64,000 bases of DNA. Origin: Pontibacter anaerobius. Its GTDB lineage: Bacteria; Bacteroidota; Bacteroidia; Cytophagales; Hymenobacteraceae. The stretch is taken from positions 1-64,000 of the forward strand of contig NZ_JAPFQO010000005.1 in the NCBI RefSeq assembly GCF_026241195.1. Direction: 5' to 3'. Positions 8,990 to 18,860 of the stretch are shown piece after piece (position 1 is the first letter of the stretch; the number at the start of each line of letters is the position of its first letter). A program made the translations under genes and the position numbers. The notes beneath the pieces are model-generated. The model ran no database searches, was not told where the DNA came from, and worked only from the letters and a program-made list of their open reading frames with translations.

Positions 8990-9632
8990 CAGACGACATA
9001 TTTAAACAATTCTTAAGTGTCAGGAAATAACAATTAACTAACACCCCATTCTTTAAATATGATTATTTAAAGAACATAAAAAACAGCCATGGATAACTAA
9101 TTAACCCTCCTGCTTAAGTGCACGTATAACAACAAATTAATCTGCCTTCATACCCTCTCCAGTAAGGCATTAAGTATACCAGTTATTTCTTCAATACATA
9201 GCAATCTATATATCAATCAGTTAAAATTACAATATAGGTTGCAAGCACTTTTTGCTGTGTGTAAACATTCCACAACCTGAAGAAAAATTACCCATTTTGT
9301 ATTTGTAAGAAAGTATCTGTTCCCAAAAGGCGACTCTAACTTTGTACAGCCACTGTTACTATCTTACCTATGCCTCAAAGTATAAGAATAAATCTATTGA
9401 TTGGATAAAATCCATTTTATAGTAGCTCCTAATTCAAGTCAATTAATACAATGGCAGAAGTAGATGAACAAAGAGGAGTAATAAGCTCCGGCACACCTTA
9501 CACGCTGTTAAATAGCCAGGCAACTTAAAAGAGCATAACGCATTTCACTTGTGCCTTCCTTTAGTCTGAATGAGCTCGTGTCTTACTGCAACTACATTGC
9601 CGTCTACCACTTTTTCAGGAGCAGAATGCATA

Positions 9633-9674
9633 AAAAGGCTGAGGGAGTAGGTCCTTCTACTCCCTCAGCCTTTT
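9633..9674 (-). terminator. Rho-independent terminator of the giant T9SS gene
   Basis: A perfect 18-bp stem (9633-9650 with 9657-9674) closes a 6-nt loop; the outer arm gives a T-run on the minus strand. It lies 72 bases after the stop at 9746. Confidence 0.9.
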
Positions 9675-9745
9675 GTATCACAAAGTTTAAGTTAATGGAA
9701 TTACTTGACCCTACAGAAACTCTCCAGGTAGGACCGTCACATGCA

Positions 9746-12700
9746 TCATTTTATGATCAGTTTTGTAGCCATGATTCCCGATGGAGCCACGACTCGAATG
9801 AGATAGATGCCCTGGCTCAGCGCCCCGTCAACTATTACCTCTTTACTACAAGCCCCCTGTTCATCAGTTTCTGCTGAAAGCGAAGTGACTAACTGCCCTG
9901 CAATATCATGTATCGAAATTTTTAAGACCTCATGCTCCTCAAAGTTAGCCACCTCCACAAAGAACTTACTACCAGAGCTCGTAGGGTTAGGATACACCTG
10001 CAGGCGTCGCTCTTTGCTCAATGGCCCTTCTGCAACAGAGAGTGTGTTTACGGATGTTGCAGCCATCGAGGAGGCCTGATAAATTTCCAATCCAGCAATA
10101 GCGACCCGGTTTACGGTCGGATTAAATTTGATACTCAAGTTACCATCCGTTACGTTAACCAAAAAGTCTTTCACTAGAGCAGACCTGTAGCCAACCTCCT
10201 TGAAGATGTCAAAGTAAGGTAGCGCTAGCTGGTTTTCTATTGTAGTATTGAACTCCCTTGCTCCTTCTCCATTAAAATAGTTCTCTACAAAGTGCATGCG
10301 CACCATATAACTACCATTTTGAATCGGGATCGCATAACGTGTTTCTGCTAGGTCACTAGAAGCGGACAGGTAGGTTTGATACAGGATATCATCGTCCGTT
10401 GCCGCAATCGGACCTGCCACCACCTGTTTATCAAGTTTGATGGATCCTTGCCTGTAGTTCTTATCTGCCTCCCACACATTACCGGCAATGGTTATGTTAG
10501 CATCTGCCGCACCTTTTATACGCTTAAGCGCAGTAATTGTAGAGCTGCTCGTGTTGGCTATACCATACAATGGGATTCGAAGCGGCTTGTTTGAGTTATT
10601 GTAGTGCACCAGCAACGCTGCATTTTTTATTCCCAGGCTCTGTGGTTGAAATTTAACTGAAATACTTGTGGAAGCTTGTGGCGCCAGTGTACTGGTACTT
10701 GGTGCTACAGCTGAAAACTCACCTTTATTCGGACCTGTTATTTCTATTCCTTTGATAGAGACAGAAGGATCGCCACTGCTTCCGAGGTTCTTAAGACTTA
10801 CAGATAAAGACTTGCTACCGCCCGTTACTACAGATCCGAAAGTCACCGCTGAAGGTGCCGAAGCCAGTTCAGAATAATTGGCAGAGCCCGTTTCAGGTTT
10901 GATATTGCTGACGTAGTACACGTTATCGTTATAGTCATAGTTCACCGATGGGGAGTCAAGGTAGTCCATGGCCATGATATAGGTGTTGGGGATGATATTA
11001 CCGTTTGCGTCAACAGCTTTCCAGATCCTGATACCGATTTTACCACCTACGTTCCTTGTTCTATCCGTGTGAGACAAGCTTACTTTGATACCGAACGGCC
11101 CCGAGGGGCTAAATGTACCCTGTGCCAATTCTGTCGAAGAACCTGACTTGCGCGGCAACAAGGACTGCCCATCGAGTGAGTTGTGCGTGAACACAGTCGC
11201 GTTTGAAGTAGAACCCTTCGCGTACCACTGGAAACTCTGCGTAGATGAGCAGCAGCCGTGGTAAGCCGCCATCTGAATCACGTACACAGGCTGGCTTGGG
11301 TCTGCCCGGACAAAGAAAGATGAAATGATCTCGTCTGAGTTAGGCACAATCGCTGTACCATCATTAGTTCCATCATTCGCATTGTACCCTGTCTTAGAAA
11401 GGAACCCGAAAGCACTTAGGATTTCCTGGGCGTACGGCTCATTATTGCCCTCCCCTTTATACTGCCACAACCCATTCAGGTTAACATCCTTGTTTGGAGT
11501 AGTGGCATCATTTGACGTAATGGTCAGCTTATCTTTAAGTATCTTGACGCGGCCACCCAGATCTTTCGCAACAAACTGGATAACAGCCTCCACGGATTGC
11601 CCCGCGCTTAGGTTTAGTGGCAGGCTGGTACTGCTGTTATAACTAGCACCTCCCAATGACACTATCTTCCAGGCAGCAGGGTTCGACAGTGTCAGTTTTG
11701 ACACATTCAGTGTTTCTGTGCCTTTGTTACTGATCTTAAGCCGCACCACGTCGTGATTCTCATTATAAGGTGTTACAGTAGGTGATGTTCTCCGCCACGG
11801 GATCTGGATTAGAGAGAAAGTCAATCGATCTGAGGCAGGAAACTTGTCCATATTTTGGACTACTAAGCGTCCGTTGCTAACAGAACCTTTCACAACACTA
11901 AAGTTTGTTACCCCGGTAGTTGTCACGTTGCCATTCCCATCTGTTGCCTTAGCCTGCAAAGTATAGTTCCCAACTTGTGTTATGGTGAATGGTGCGGCAT
12001 ATGTCTGGAAGGCCCCACTGTTTAGACTGTATTGCACGGTCGCTAAACCTGAACCGCCCTGATCGGAAGCATCAACAGAGACTGTCACTTCATTGATATA
12101 AGTGTTAGTTGACTGTACAGCACCACTTAACTGAACTGCAACCGCTGGCGGCGTTGTGTCTTCTCCTGGTGAAGTAGCACCGACAATCTCAATAGCCGAG
12201 ACAATAGCATTGTTGGCCACGGAGGTGAAGGCGATGTTAAGGGTTCCGTCACTCACACTTACCCCCTCAAAGGTCTTGACCACGGCCTTGCCGAAGCCGT
12301 CTTGGGCGTAAATATCGTAACCGGTCAGCACCCGTTTGCCCTCCACATCTACGTGGAAAGAGCGTTCGCCGGCCGCTTTAAAGTATGGTTCTACAAAGTG
12401 TAGTTTTACAGTGTAGGTACCAGCACTCAATGATATGTTATAATTGAATGGTGCACCAGCAGCAGCGTAGCGGTAGGCCAGGTACAGCGCGTCGTCCGTG
12501 GTACCGGCCACGTTGAAGGATTTAGAGGAGGCCTCACCGCCCGAGAAGCCTGCGTCGGCTGACCAGGTGCGCGACTGCCCGTCAACGTACTGTCCGCCGC
12601 CTGCGTTGATGAGCTTACTGGCTGTCTGAGTTGGCGGCGGAGTACCTGCGTCGTTCGCACGCAGTAATGTAATGCGCGGCTGGCCATCACCATTTCCGTC

Positions 12701-15700
12701 AAAGTATTCTGATATATAGAGGTTTCCTGTACGGACATCTTCGATTACATCCAGCGGGTTAGCAAACGGGCGACGCAAACCGGGCACATCACTACCCTCT
12801 GTAGCACGAATAATATCCAGGTTACTAGCTCCAGGCTCCAACACTATAATGTCATCACCACCACTAAAGCGGCAAACAAGGAGCTTGCCTTTTAACTTTC
12901 CTCCAAATGCACTGCTCTTATACTCGATCACACCGTTAGGCGACTTGTTTAGACCAAAATCATATGCCCAACCTTTGTAGTTCGGCTCTTTCGGTGTACC
13001 TACCGGATAGCCATACGTTTGGCCATTCAGTGTCCAGGTCACCTCGCCCGGGTCAGTGCCTGAGGTAGGATTTGCCCCATTCATAATGTACTCTTTACGG
13101 AGCACGTTCGGGTGTCCATAATATCCTCCCTTCACTATTCTGAACAGATAGTCGCTCTGTGTATCACGCACGTTGTTCATGGCTGGCACATCAGGCCCCG
13201 TGTATACCTGACCATTAGACCAAACCGATCCGGACTTTAATGCCGGCGTGTTGCCACCCGCAGCAGAACCGTTTGTTGGCACATACAACTGCCCGTTTGA
13301 ATGCCATACCAGGTCATAAGCATTACGTACACCTGTGGCATATATAGTTAAGGCTGCGCTTGTAGAATATGGGTTATAGGAACCACCTTCCTCGGTTTTA
13401 GCATTTATAGGTAGCGACAACTGTTTAGCCTTGGCGATATCTAAACGTAGCACCGCAGCCGAAAGTAAATGCTCATCCCTATAGCCCCAAGCCCCATCAG
13501 GTGCTCCCATGGCGGTATTACTACCCTGCAAGAAATAAAGTGCACCATCAGGGCCAAAGTCTATACTGTTCGTTGCGTGATCTTTAGTTGAGCGCGGCAG
13601 GTTCACTACATAATCCACCACTTGCGGGTTAGATGTATTATTTAGATTAACCTGGGAAACTTTACCACTCCAATCCGGTGCATCACTGAATTCCGGAGCA
13701 GAGTGACTAATCCAGGCAACTAAGTTGCTGGCTGTAGCCGAAGGATCAAAACGAAGTCCTATGAGCAAGCGCCTGCTACCACCAAATGGAGAGATAGTAA
13801 CGTTGTTGGCCAATGTGCCATCAGCTTTTAAGTCCCAACGCTCAATCTTTCCGCCTGAAGTTGCAGCATATAGTTTGTTATCAGGACCGATCACTAAAGA
13901 TGTAAACCCGTCGCTTCCAAAGTTACTATCAACCAGAATCTGCTCTGTAAAGGCAACGCCAGCTAAGTCTGTAGGTATATCGCTGGTAGAACTTGCCGTG
14001 GTAAAGTGCGAAGTAAACGGCTTCATCATATAACCATTCAGGTCTTTTACCTGATCGCTCACGTAAAACTCATACGTAGTACTCAGGGCCAGCGACGCAG
14101 AAAGTGTAATGGCATCTCCAGCTGCAGTGGCATTTACAGCTGTGCCTGTCACCTCAGTTTTGCTCGTACCGGACACTTTGTACAGCTTAACGGAGCTGGT
14201 ATTAACAGTATTTCCATCAATAGACTTGCCGCTTGGATAAGCTATATCAACAGAAACTGAATGCCCTAAGGGTACACTAATTGCCCCATCAGCTGGGCGC
14301 ACAGCTGTAACATAAGGCCGTAAACTTTCCTCATAGCTTGCAACCTCAAGCGTCACAATCAACTCGGCAGGCGTATACCCTATAGCGGATGCCGTCACCG
14401 TAGCAGTATAAGTTCCGGCGGCAAGCGAGCCAGCATTAACGGAAAACAGTAATTCGTTCCCGGTAGATCCTAAGCTATAGGTCACATTATTCGCTTCTGA
14501 AAGCGCCTTGCCCCCAAAAGTTAACCATGTAGGTACACTCGTCCCTCCTACCTCTGTCGCAGTAAGCTGTACTGTAACCGGATCTTCATCAGAGTTATTC
14601 AGGTTTACCTTGAGCTCCTTCTGCTGACCGCTTGGAAGGTTTACAGTAGCCGAAGCCGGAGTAAACAGGAGCAGTGGTTGTGTAGTACCCGACTGTCCCA
14701 GCACCTCGATGGCCGAGACGATGGCGTTGTTGGCCACGGAGGTGAAGGCGATGTTGAGAGCGCCGTCGGCTACGCTCACCCCCTCGAAGGTCTTGACCAC
14801 GGCCGCGCCGAAGCCGCTCTCGGCGTAGATGTCGTAGCCGGTCAGCACCCGCTGGCCCTCCACGTCCACGTGGAAGGAGCGCCCCCCGGCCGCCTTGAAC
14901 CACGGCTCCACCAGGTGCAGCTTCACGGTGTAGGTGCCGGCGCTGAGCGGAAGGCTGTAGCTGAACGGCGCCCCGTCCAGGGCGTAGCGGTAGGCCAGGT
15001 ACAGCGCATCGTCCGTGGTGCCGGCCACGTTGAAGGACTTGGAGGAGGCCACCCCGCCCGAGAAGCCCGCGTCGGCTGACCAGGTGCGCGACTGCCCGTC
15101 AACGTACTGACTGCCGCCCGCATTAATAAGTTGTGTGGCAGTTTGCTGGGTTTGTGTGAAGGTTGCCGTTACTGTTTTATTAGCATCCATAACGATGCTG
15201 AGCGGGGTGGTCGTCCCTGATACGTCTCCGCTCCAGCCACTAAACTGATACCCTGTAGCTGGCACCGCCGTGAGCGTTACACTGGTACCTCCCGCATAGG
15301 AACTTTGGTCAGGCCTCTTTGTTACAGTTCCGCTACCAGCTGTCCCCACAGTTAAAGTATAGTTCGCTGTACCTGACTGCCCCAGCACCTCGATGGCCGA
15401 GACGATGGCGTTGTTGGTCACGGAGGTGAAGGCGATGTTGAGAGCGCCGTCGGCCACGCTCACCCCCTCGAAGGTCTTGACCACGGCCGCGCCGAAGCCG
15501 CTCTCGGCGTAGATGTCGTAGCCGGTCAGCACCCGCTGGCCCTCCACGTCCACGTGGAAGGAGCGCCCCCCGGCCGCCTTGAACCACGGCTCCACCAGGT
15601 GCAGCTTCACGGTGTAGGTGCCGGCGCTGAGCGGAAGGCTGTAGCTGAACGGCGCCCCGTCCAGGGCGTAGCGGTAGGCCAGGTACAGCGCATCGTCCGT

Positions 15701-18421
15701 GGTGCCGGCCACGTTGAAGGACTTGGAGGAGGCTACCCCGCCCGAGAAGCCCGCGTCGGCTGACCAGGTGCGCGACTGCCCGTCAACGTACTGACTGCCG
15801 CCCGCATTAATGAGCTGGCTTGCCGTCTCGGCAGGAGGCGGAGTAGTAGTGCCATCACTTACCGTAAAGTTAACAGACAATGACGCTCCTGGTGTGCCTG
15901 TCCCACCTGAGGCGGAGTAAGGGGTACCTTTAATAGTATAGTTGCCTGCCACAGGTGTCCAGCCGTAGTAACCGCCGTTGTTATCATCCCCGTAAAGGGC
16001 ATAGGGCATCGCACTCTCTGTCACGGCTTTTGTTTCGGCACCTGTCAGCTCCATCACCACACTTCCTACCGTAGCTGGATTCGTATTGGCCCGGATGTTC
16101 AGGTTCTTGGTTGGCAGGGAGGTAAGGTCCAGGGTGGCTCCGTTCGATAAGGTCTGTATATCCTGGTCTGTATCAGCATTTACCAGGGTAAAAGAACTTA
16201 CTGCCTGCTGGTCATTGGTAACACCGGATGGGGTACCTTTGAATGTGGTGCTGGTTTTTGCCCCCCCTGTGTAGAAAAGGCTCCCTCCTAAGTTTGCAGC
16301 CACACCGGAGTACCTGTTCTGCGGAAGTGGCGTTAGACTCTCCCATGTGTTAGTGGCTGGCGAGTAGGCCGACACCATGTTCGTGCTGCCGCTACTGTGC
16401 ACCGTCTCACCACCCAACACCAGTATTCTGCTTCCAACAATAATCACGGAAGACGATATATGGCCCCGCCCAGTAGTTCCCGATGGTACAGGCAAATCCG
16501 CCATCTTTGTCCAGGTATTTGAGGAAGGGTCATACCGGTGCACCTCCTTACTGGCAACAAGCTCACTATCGTGCCCAGTCTGTCCACCTATATAGTAAAT
16601 TTTACCTTCATACACTGCTGAGCCTGCATGCTGCCTTGGCGCAGGAAGAGCGGCCAAGGTTTTCCAGCCGGCTGCCAGGTTATCCAGATCCAGTACATAA
16701 TGATCCCCGAGATCCATTGTGCGGGAAGAGTTTGTTCCGGCGATATGGTGTAGTTTACCATTCTCATACTCCAACTGTCCTGCCGAGATTGTCACAGGCA
16801 AATCAGGTAGTCGTTCATAGCGATTCTCTTTTACGATGTACTTCCAGGCTTCCTTAGTTCCAAAAATCTGACCTGACCCGGTTGAGTTAGAGGTATAACC
16901 TCCAGCAAAATATATATCTGTACCGTCGGTTGCAAAGCCGGCGTGTGTAACGCCACCATAGTTTGTCCCGTTCATAGGAGGCATAGAGGCAATAGCAGAC
17001 CAAGAGTTTACAACCGGGTCATAAACATAAGCACGACTGGTAGGCGTGAACGTTGTTTTCTGGCTATCAAAGCCTCCAAAGGTATAAAGCTTACCTCCTA
17101 CCGCCTCTCCCTGTGCTTCGCTTACGGTATAAGGCTGACTTGCCGCGGTACTCCAACTAATGGAGCTAAACGCACCCATGTTAGTCCCTGCACTAACAGA
17201 AACGGTGACATTTGCTGTGGCAGATGCACCACCTGTGTCTGTAGCCTTTACTATCAGACCATAGTTTGCCTGGGTGTGGTAGTTCAGTTTTTTGGCAACC
17301 CCTATGGCTCCTGTAGATGAGTTAATAGTAAAAGTACCGTTCGTATTGCCTCCTGCGATTGTATAAGTAACACTACCTCCATCAGGGTCTGAGGCAGAAA
17401 CTGTACCAATGGTAGTGCCTGTGAAGGAGTTATCAGAAACTGAGAAGCTATAGCTGGAAGCCGAAAAGGCAGGAGCCCCACTCCCTCCTGATGTTTCACC
17501 CGAAATAGAAAACTCATCAAAAGAGTAAGTAACAGACGTGTTTGAGTTACGATGCGAAGCGAAGACACCTGCATAGGCCGTTGCTCCACTAATCCCCATT
17601 CCTGTTGTACTTAGTGTTGGTTGCGAATAACTCGCCCCAACATTCTTGTAAGTAGTACCATCGGTCGAGTAAAATCCATAGACAAGATTGGCTGAGGGAT
17701 CCAAAATCAACCTCAAGCGGACATTTTGGGTACTAAGTCCTGTTATACTTGAGGTAACACGCTGATCCGAGGAAGTAGAAACATCATTGATTTCCCTGCG
17801 AAGCTCTACCTTGGAGTTTACAACCACTAGCTTAACAAAGGTTTTATCGCTTAAGCCTAACCAGAGTCCTGCCTGCTCATAACTGGTACCATTAAACGGT
17901 TTAACCAGCACAGCATCTATCTGTAAGCGTCCGCGCGTATCAACCTGCACCCCCAAAGTATTTAATTGGTTATTATCAGTAAGGTAAGCAAAGCCCTTAT
18001 TGCTAGCCAGCTGCAGCACACCTCCGGTAAGGGTTAGCTTAGATGGCTCGTAACCCGGAACTGTAGTGTTTGTGGGAGTCCCATCTATAGCCAAGCGGGT
18101 ACCCGAATACGGCGCCACCATCGTGAACCCTGTACCCACTCCATTCTTGTCAGCCAGAGTACCTGATATGCCGCTATTGAAAGAAAGGTTAAAGGGTAAG
18201 TTCACCTGAAGTTGGCTGCAGTCCAGTGGGCTTAGCGAAGGACAGGCAACAAAAGAACTGTAGTTAGATGATCTATGCCCTTCAGTTGGTGGACTTACAT
18301 GACTGTTAGCGTATCCTCTGCCCCCCACAGTATTGACTATAACTATAGCTAGTAAAACCAGTAGTTTTAGATTCTCTAAATATCCTATGCAAGTAACTGT
18401 ACTAGTAGATTTCTTTTCCAT
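9746..18421 (-). CDS. Giant secreted multidomain protein: Kelch, four malectin domains, sorbosone-dehydrogenase-like propeller, T9SS tail
   Basis: A 2891-residue protein with a signal anchor/peptide (hydrophobic ~18-33) and a C-terminal T9SS sorting domain (~2804-2891: YPNP, GIYLIRV, KLIIK end), so it should cross the outer membrane and be released or surface-anchored. Rough order: concanavalin-like region 65-310; cadherin-like 314-411; Kelch propeller ~425-725; linker domain 741-848 (starts FTLVNADTDQDI); malectin 1 ~870-1016; bacterial repeat domain ~1020-1095 (GYQFSGWSGD); malectin 2 ~1098-1244; Ig-like 1245-1475; glucose/sorbosone-dehydrogenase-like propeller ~1488-1918 (TGVRNAYDLVWH); malectin 3 ~1939-2081; Ig-like 2088-2180; choice-of-anchor/ASPM-type Ig region to ~2625; diverged malectin 4 ~2631-2781. 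A carbohydrate-binding surface or matrix role is inferred; catalytic activity is unproven. Malectins 1 and 2 are encoded by a near-identical GC-rich repeat. Confidence 0.85.
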   Translation of the reverse strand: MEKKSTSTVTCIGYLENLKLLVLLAIVIVNTVGGRGYANSHVSPPTEGHRSSNYSSFVACPSLSPLDCSQLQVNLPFNLSFNSGISGTLADKNGVGTGFTMVAPYSGTRLAIDGTPTNTTVPGYEPSKLTLTGGVLQLASNKGFAYLTDNNQLNTLGVQVDTRGRLQIDAVLVKPFNGTSYEQAGLWLGLSDKTFVKLVVVNSKVELRREINDVSTSSDQRVTSSITGLSTQNVRLRLILDPSANLVYGFYSTDGTTYKNVGASYSQPTLSTTGMGISGATAYAGVFASHRNSNTSVTYSFDEFSISGETSGGSGAPAFSASSYSFSVSDNSFTGTTIGTVSASDPDGGSVTYTIAGGNTNGTFTINSSTGAIGVAKKLNYHTQANYGLIVKATDTGGASATANVTVSVSAGTNMGAFSSISWSTAASQPYTVSEAQGEAVGGKLYTFGGFDSQKTTFTPTSRAYVYDPVVNSWSAIASMPPMNGTNYGGVTHAGFATDGTDIYFAGGYTSNSTGSGQIFGTKEAWKYIVKENRYERLPDLPVTISAGQLEYENGKLHHIAGTNSSRTMDLGDHYVLDLDNLAAGWKTLAALPAPRQHAGSAVYEGKIYYIGGQTGHDSELVASKEVHRYDPSSNTWTKMADLPVPSGTTGRGHISSSVIIVGSRILVLGGETVHSSGSTNMVSAYSPATNTWESLTPLPQNRYSGVAANLGGSLFYTGGAKTSTTFKGTPSGVTNDQQAVSSFTLVNADTDQDIQTLSNGATLDLTSLPTKNLNIRANTNPATVGSVVMELTGAETKAVTESAMPYALYGDDNNGGYYGWTPVAGNYTIKGTPYSASGGTGTPGASLSVNFTVSDGTTTPPPAETASQLINAGGSQYVDGQSRTWSADAGFSGGVASSKSFNVAGTTDDALYLAYRYALDGAPFSYSLPLSAGTYTVKLHLVEPWFKAAGGRSFHVDVEGQRVLTGYDIYAESGFGAAVVKTFEGVSVADGALNIAFTSVTNNAIVSAIEVLGQSGTANYTLTVGTAGSGTVTKRPDQSSYAGGTSVTLTAVPATGYQFSGWSGDVSGTTTPLSIVMDANKTVTATFTQTQQTATQLINAGGSQYVDGQSRTWSADAGFSGGVASSKSFNVAGTTDDALYLAYRYALDGAPFSYSLPLSAGTYTVKLHLVEPWFKAAGGRSFHVDVEGQRVLTGYDIYAESGFGAAVVKTFEGVSVADGALNIAFTSVANNAIVSAIEVLGQSGTTQPLLLFTPASATVNLPSGQQKELKVNLNNSDEDPVTVQLTATEVGGTSVPTWLTFGGKALSEANNVTYSLGSTGNELLFSVNAGSLAAGTYTATVTASAIGYTPAELIVTLEVASYEESLRPYVTAVRPADGAISVPLGHSVSVDIAYPSGKSIDGNTVNTSSVKLYKVSGTSKTEVTGTAVNATAAGDAITLSASLALSTTYEFYVSDQVKDLNGYMMKPFTSHFTTASSTSDIPTDLAGVAFTEQILVDSNFGSDGFTSLVIGPDNKLYAATSGGKIERWDLKADGTLANNVTISPFGGSRRLLIGLRFDPSATASNLVAWISHSAPEFSDAPDWSGKVSQVNLNNTSNPQVVDYVVNLPRSTKDHATNSIDFGPDGALYFLQGSNTAMGAPDGAWGYRDEHLLSAAVLRLDIAKAKQLSLPINAKTEEGGSYNPYSTSAALTIYATGVRNAYDLVWHSNGQLYVPTNGSAAGGNTPALKSGSVWSNGQVYTGPDVPAMNNVRDTQSDYLFRIVKGGYYGHPNVLRKEYIMNGANPTSGTDPGEVTWTLNGQTYGYPVGTPKEPNYKGWAYDFGLNKSPNGVIEYKSSAFGGKLKGKLLVCRFSGGDDIIVLEPGASNLDIIRATEGSDVPGLRRPFANPLDVIEDVRTGNLYISEYFDGNGDGQPRITLLRANDAGTPPPTQTASKLINAGGGQYVDGQSRTWSADAGFSGGEASSKSFNVAGTTDDALYLAYRYAAAGAPFNYNISLSAGTYTVKLHFVEPYFKAAGERSFHVDVEGKRVLTGYDIYAQDGFGKAVVKTFEGVSVSDGTLNIAFTSVANNAIVSAIEIVGATSPGEDTTPPAVAVQLSGAVQSTNTYINEVTVSVDASDQGGSGLATVQYSLNSGAFQTYAAPFTITQVGNYTLQAKATDGNGNVTTTGVTNFSVVKGSVSNGRLVVQNMDKFPASDRLTFSLIQIPWRRTSPTVTPYNENHDVVRLKISNKGTETLNVSKLTLSNPAAWKIVSLGGASYNSSTSLPLNLSAGQSVEAVIQFVAKDLGGRVKILKDKLTITSNDATTPNKDVNLNGLWQYKGEGNNEPYAQEILSAFGFLSKTGYNANDGTNDGTAIVPNSDEIISSFFVRADPSQPVYVIQMAAYHGCCSSTQSFQWYAKGSTSNATVFTHNSLDGQSLLPRKSGSSTELAQGTFSPSGPFGIKVSLSHTDRTRNVGGKIGIRIWKAVDANGNIIPNTYIMAMDYLDSPSVNYDYNDNVYYVSNIKPETGSANYSELASAPSAVTFGSVVTGGSKSLSVSLKNLGSSGDPSVSIKGIEITGPNKGEFSAVAPSTSTLAPQASTSISVKFQPQSLGIKNAALLVHYNNSNKPLRIPLYGIANTSSSTITALKRIKGAADANITIAGNVWEADKNYRQGSIKLDKQVVAGPIAATDDDILYQTYLSASSDLAETRYAIPIQNGSYMVRMHFVENYFNGEGAREFNTTIENQLALPYFDIFKEVGYRSALVKDFLVNVTDGNLSIKFNPTVNRVAIAGLEIYQASSMAATSVNTLSVAEGPLSKERRLQVYPNPTSSGSKFFVEVANFEEHEVLKISIHDIAGQLVTSLSAETDEQGACSKEVIVDGALSQGIYLIRVVAPSGIMATKLIIK
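12180..12605 (-). repeat. Third, diverged copy of the malectin-encoding repeat
   Basis: This encodes malectin 3 (about residues 1939-2081). It is clearly related to the 437-bp repeats but has many substitutions in its middle part. The stretch of about 12470-12600, encoding the N-terminal end of the domain, is much closer to them. The uneven similarity suggests partial gene conversion. Confidence 0.7.
14691..15127 (-). repeat. 437-bp GC-rich direct repeat, copy A (malectin 2)
   Basis: Aligns base for base with 15375-15811 at an offset of 684. By eye I count four C/T differences in 437 positions. One sample line (14881-14940) has 43 G+C of 60, far above the flanks. Confidence 0.92.
15375..15811 (-). 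repeat. 437-bp GC-rich direct repeat, copy B (malectin 1)
   Basis: Partner of the repeat at 14691-15127. The 684-base period equals 228 codons, so gain or loss of one unit by recombination would keep the reading frame. The encoded domains differ at a single residue (SVTNN versus SVANN). Confidence 0.92.
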
Positions 18422-18860
18422 AGCATTTGTGTTAAAACATGTGCAGCTTAGCTTATCTGAGAAATATCATTCTTGAAAGTGTATAAAAGGCTTTACAACC
18501 GCGTCAGAAAATGATTCTGACTTGTTTCTCATTTCCATATCAGCGCAAGCCTAGCTCAATTTTTTAAACAGTTTCAGGCAGCTGCTATGGCTGGTGGTTT
18601 AACAAGCCCAACATCATCCAAAAAAATATAGACATGACACAAATTAAACCACCTTATTTACTTTACGTTTTAATGAGAGTTGGTGCATTGCAGCCACAAT
18701 AAAAAAACATTAATTCACTAATTAATTTTATGGATAATCAACCATCGGAGAGAAGAGAGGATTAGTTTACCTTAGAAATATGTAGTAAATGTATAACACG
18801 GTTTCAATTGCTTCCTATTAGAAGCTAAGACTTCTTTATTCTGAAATCCTGAAGAAAGCC
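18422..18860. promoter_or_regulatory. Divergent intergenic region
   Basis: About 440 bases separate the start of the giant T9SS gene (minus) from the alginate-lyase-like gene (plus), so promoters for both must lie here. A 7-bp inverted repeat (18503-18509 GTCAGAA and 18515-18521 TTCTGAC, 5-nt spacer) lies 82-100 bases upstream of the giant gene and could be an operator or small hairpin. No full TTTG/TAnnTTTG match was found. Confidence 0.45.

Larger units (their letters stand above)
8633..9632. other. 1-kb non-coding region between two surface-protein genes
   Basis: AT-rich and without a supportable gene. It holds the promoter candidate at 8822-8852 and an AT-rich hairpin with a T-tail at 8958-8989. 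The stretch 8990-9632 shows nothing I can name; a small RNA is possible but not supported. Confidence 0.5.

Noticed and set aside
9551-9877. A 108-codon plus-strand open frame
   Set aside because: It runs through the strong terminator hairpin and the 3' end of the giant gene; no protein features.
14595-15763. Long open frames on both strands over the GC-rich repeats (for example 14678-15079 plus strand, 14595-14903 minus strand)
   Set aside because: They overlap the giant gene in other frames, exist only because GC-rich DNA has few stops, recur in each repeat copy, and have Arg/Gly/His-rich compositions unlike real proteins.
12180-15811. CRISPR-like or transposon repeats
   Set aside because: The repeats are 437 bp, in frame and protein-coding (malectin), with no spacers, terminal inverted repeats or transposase.
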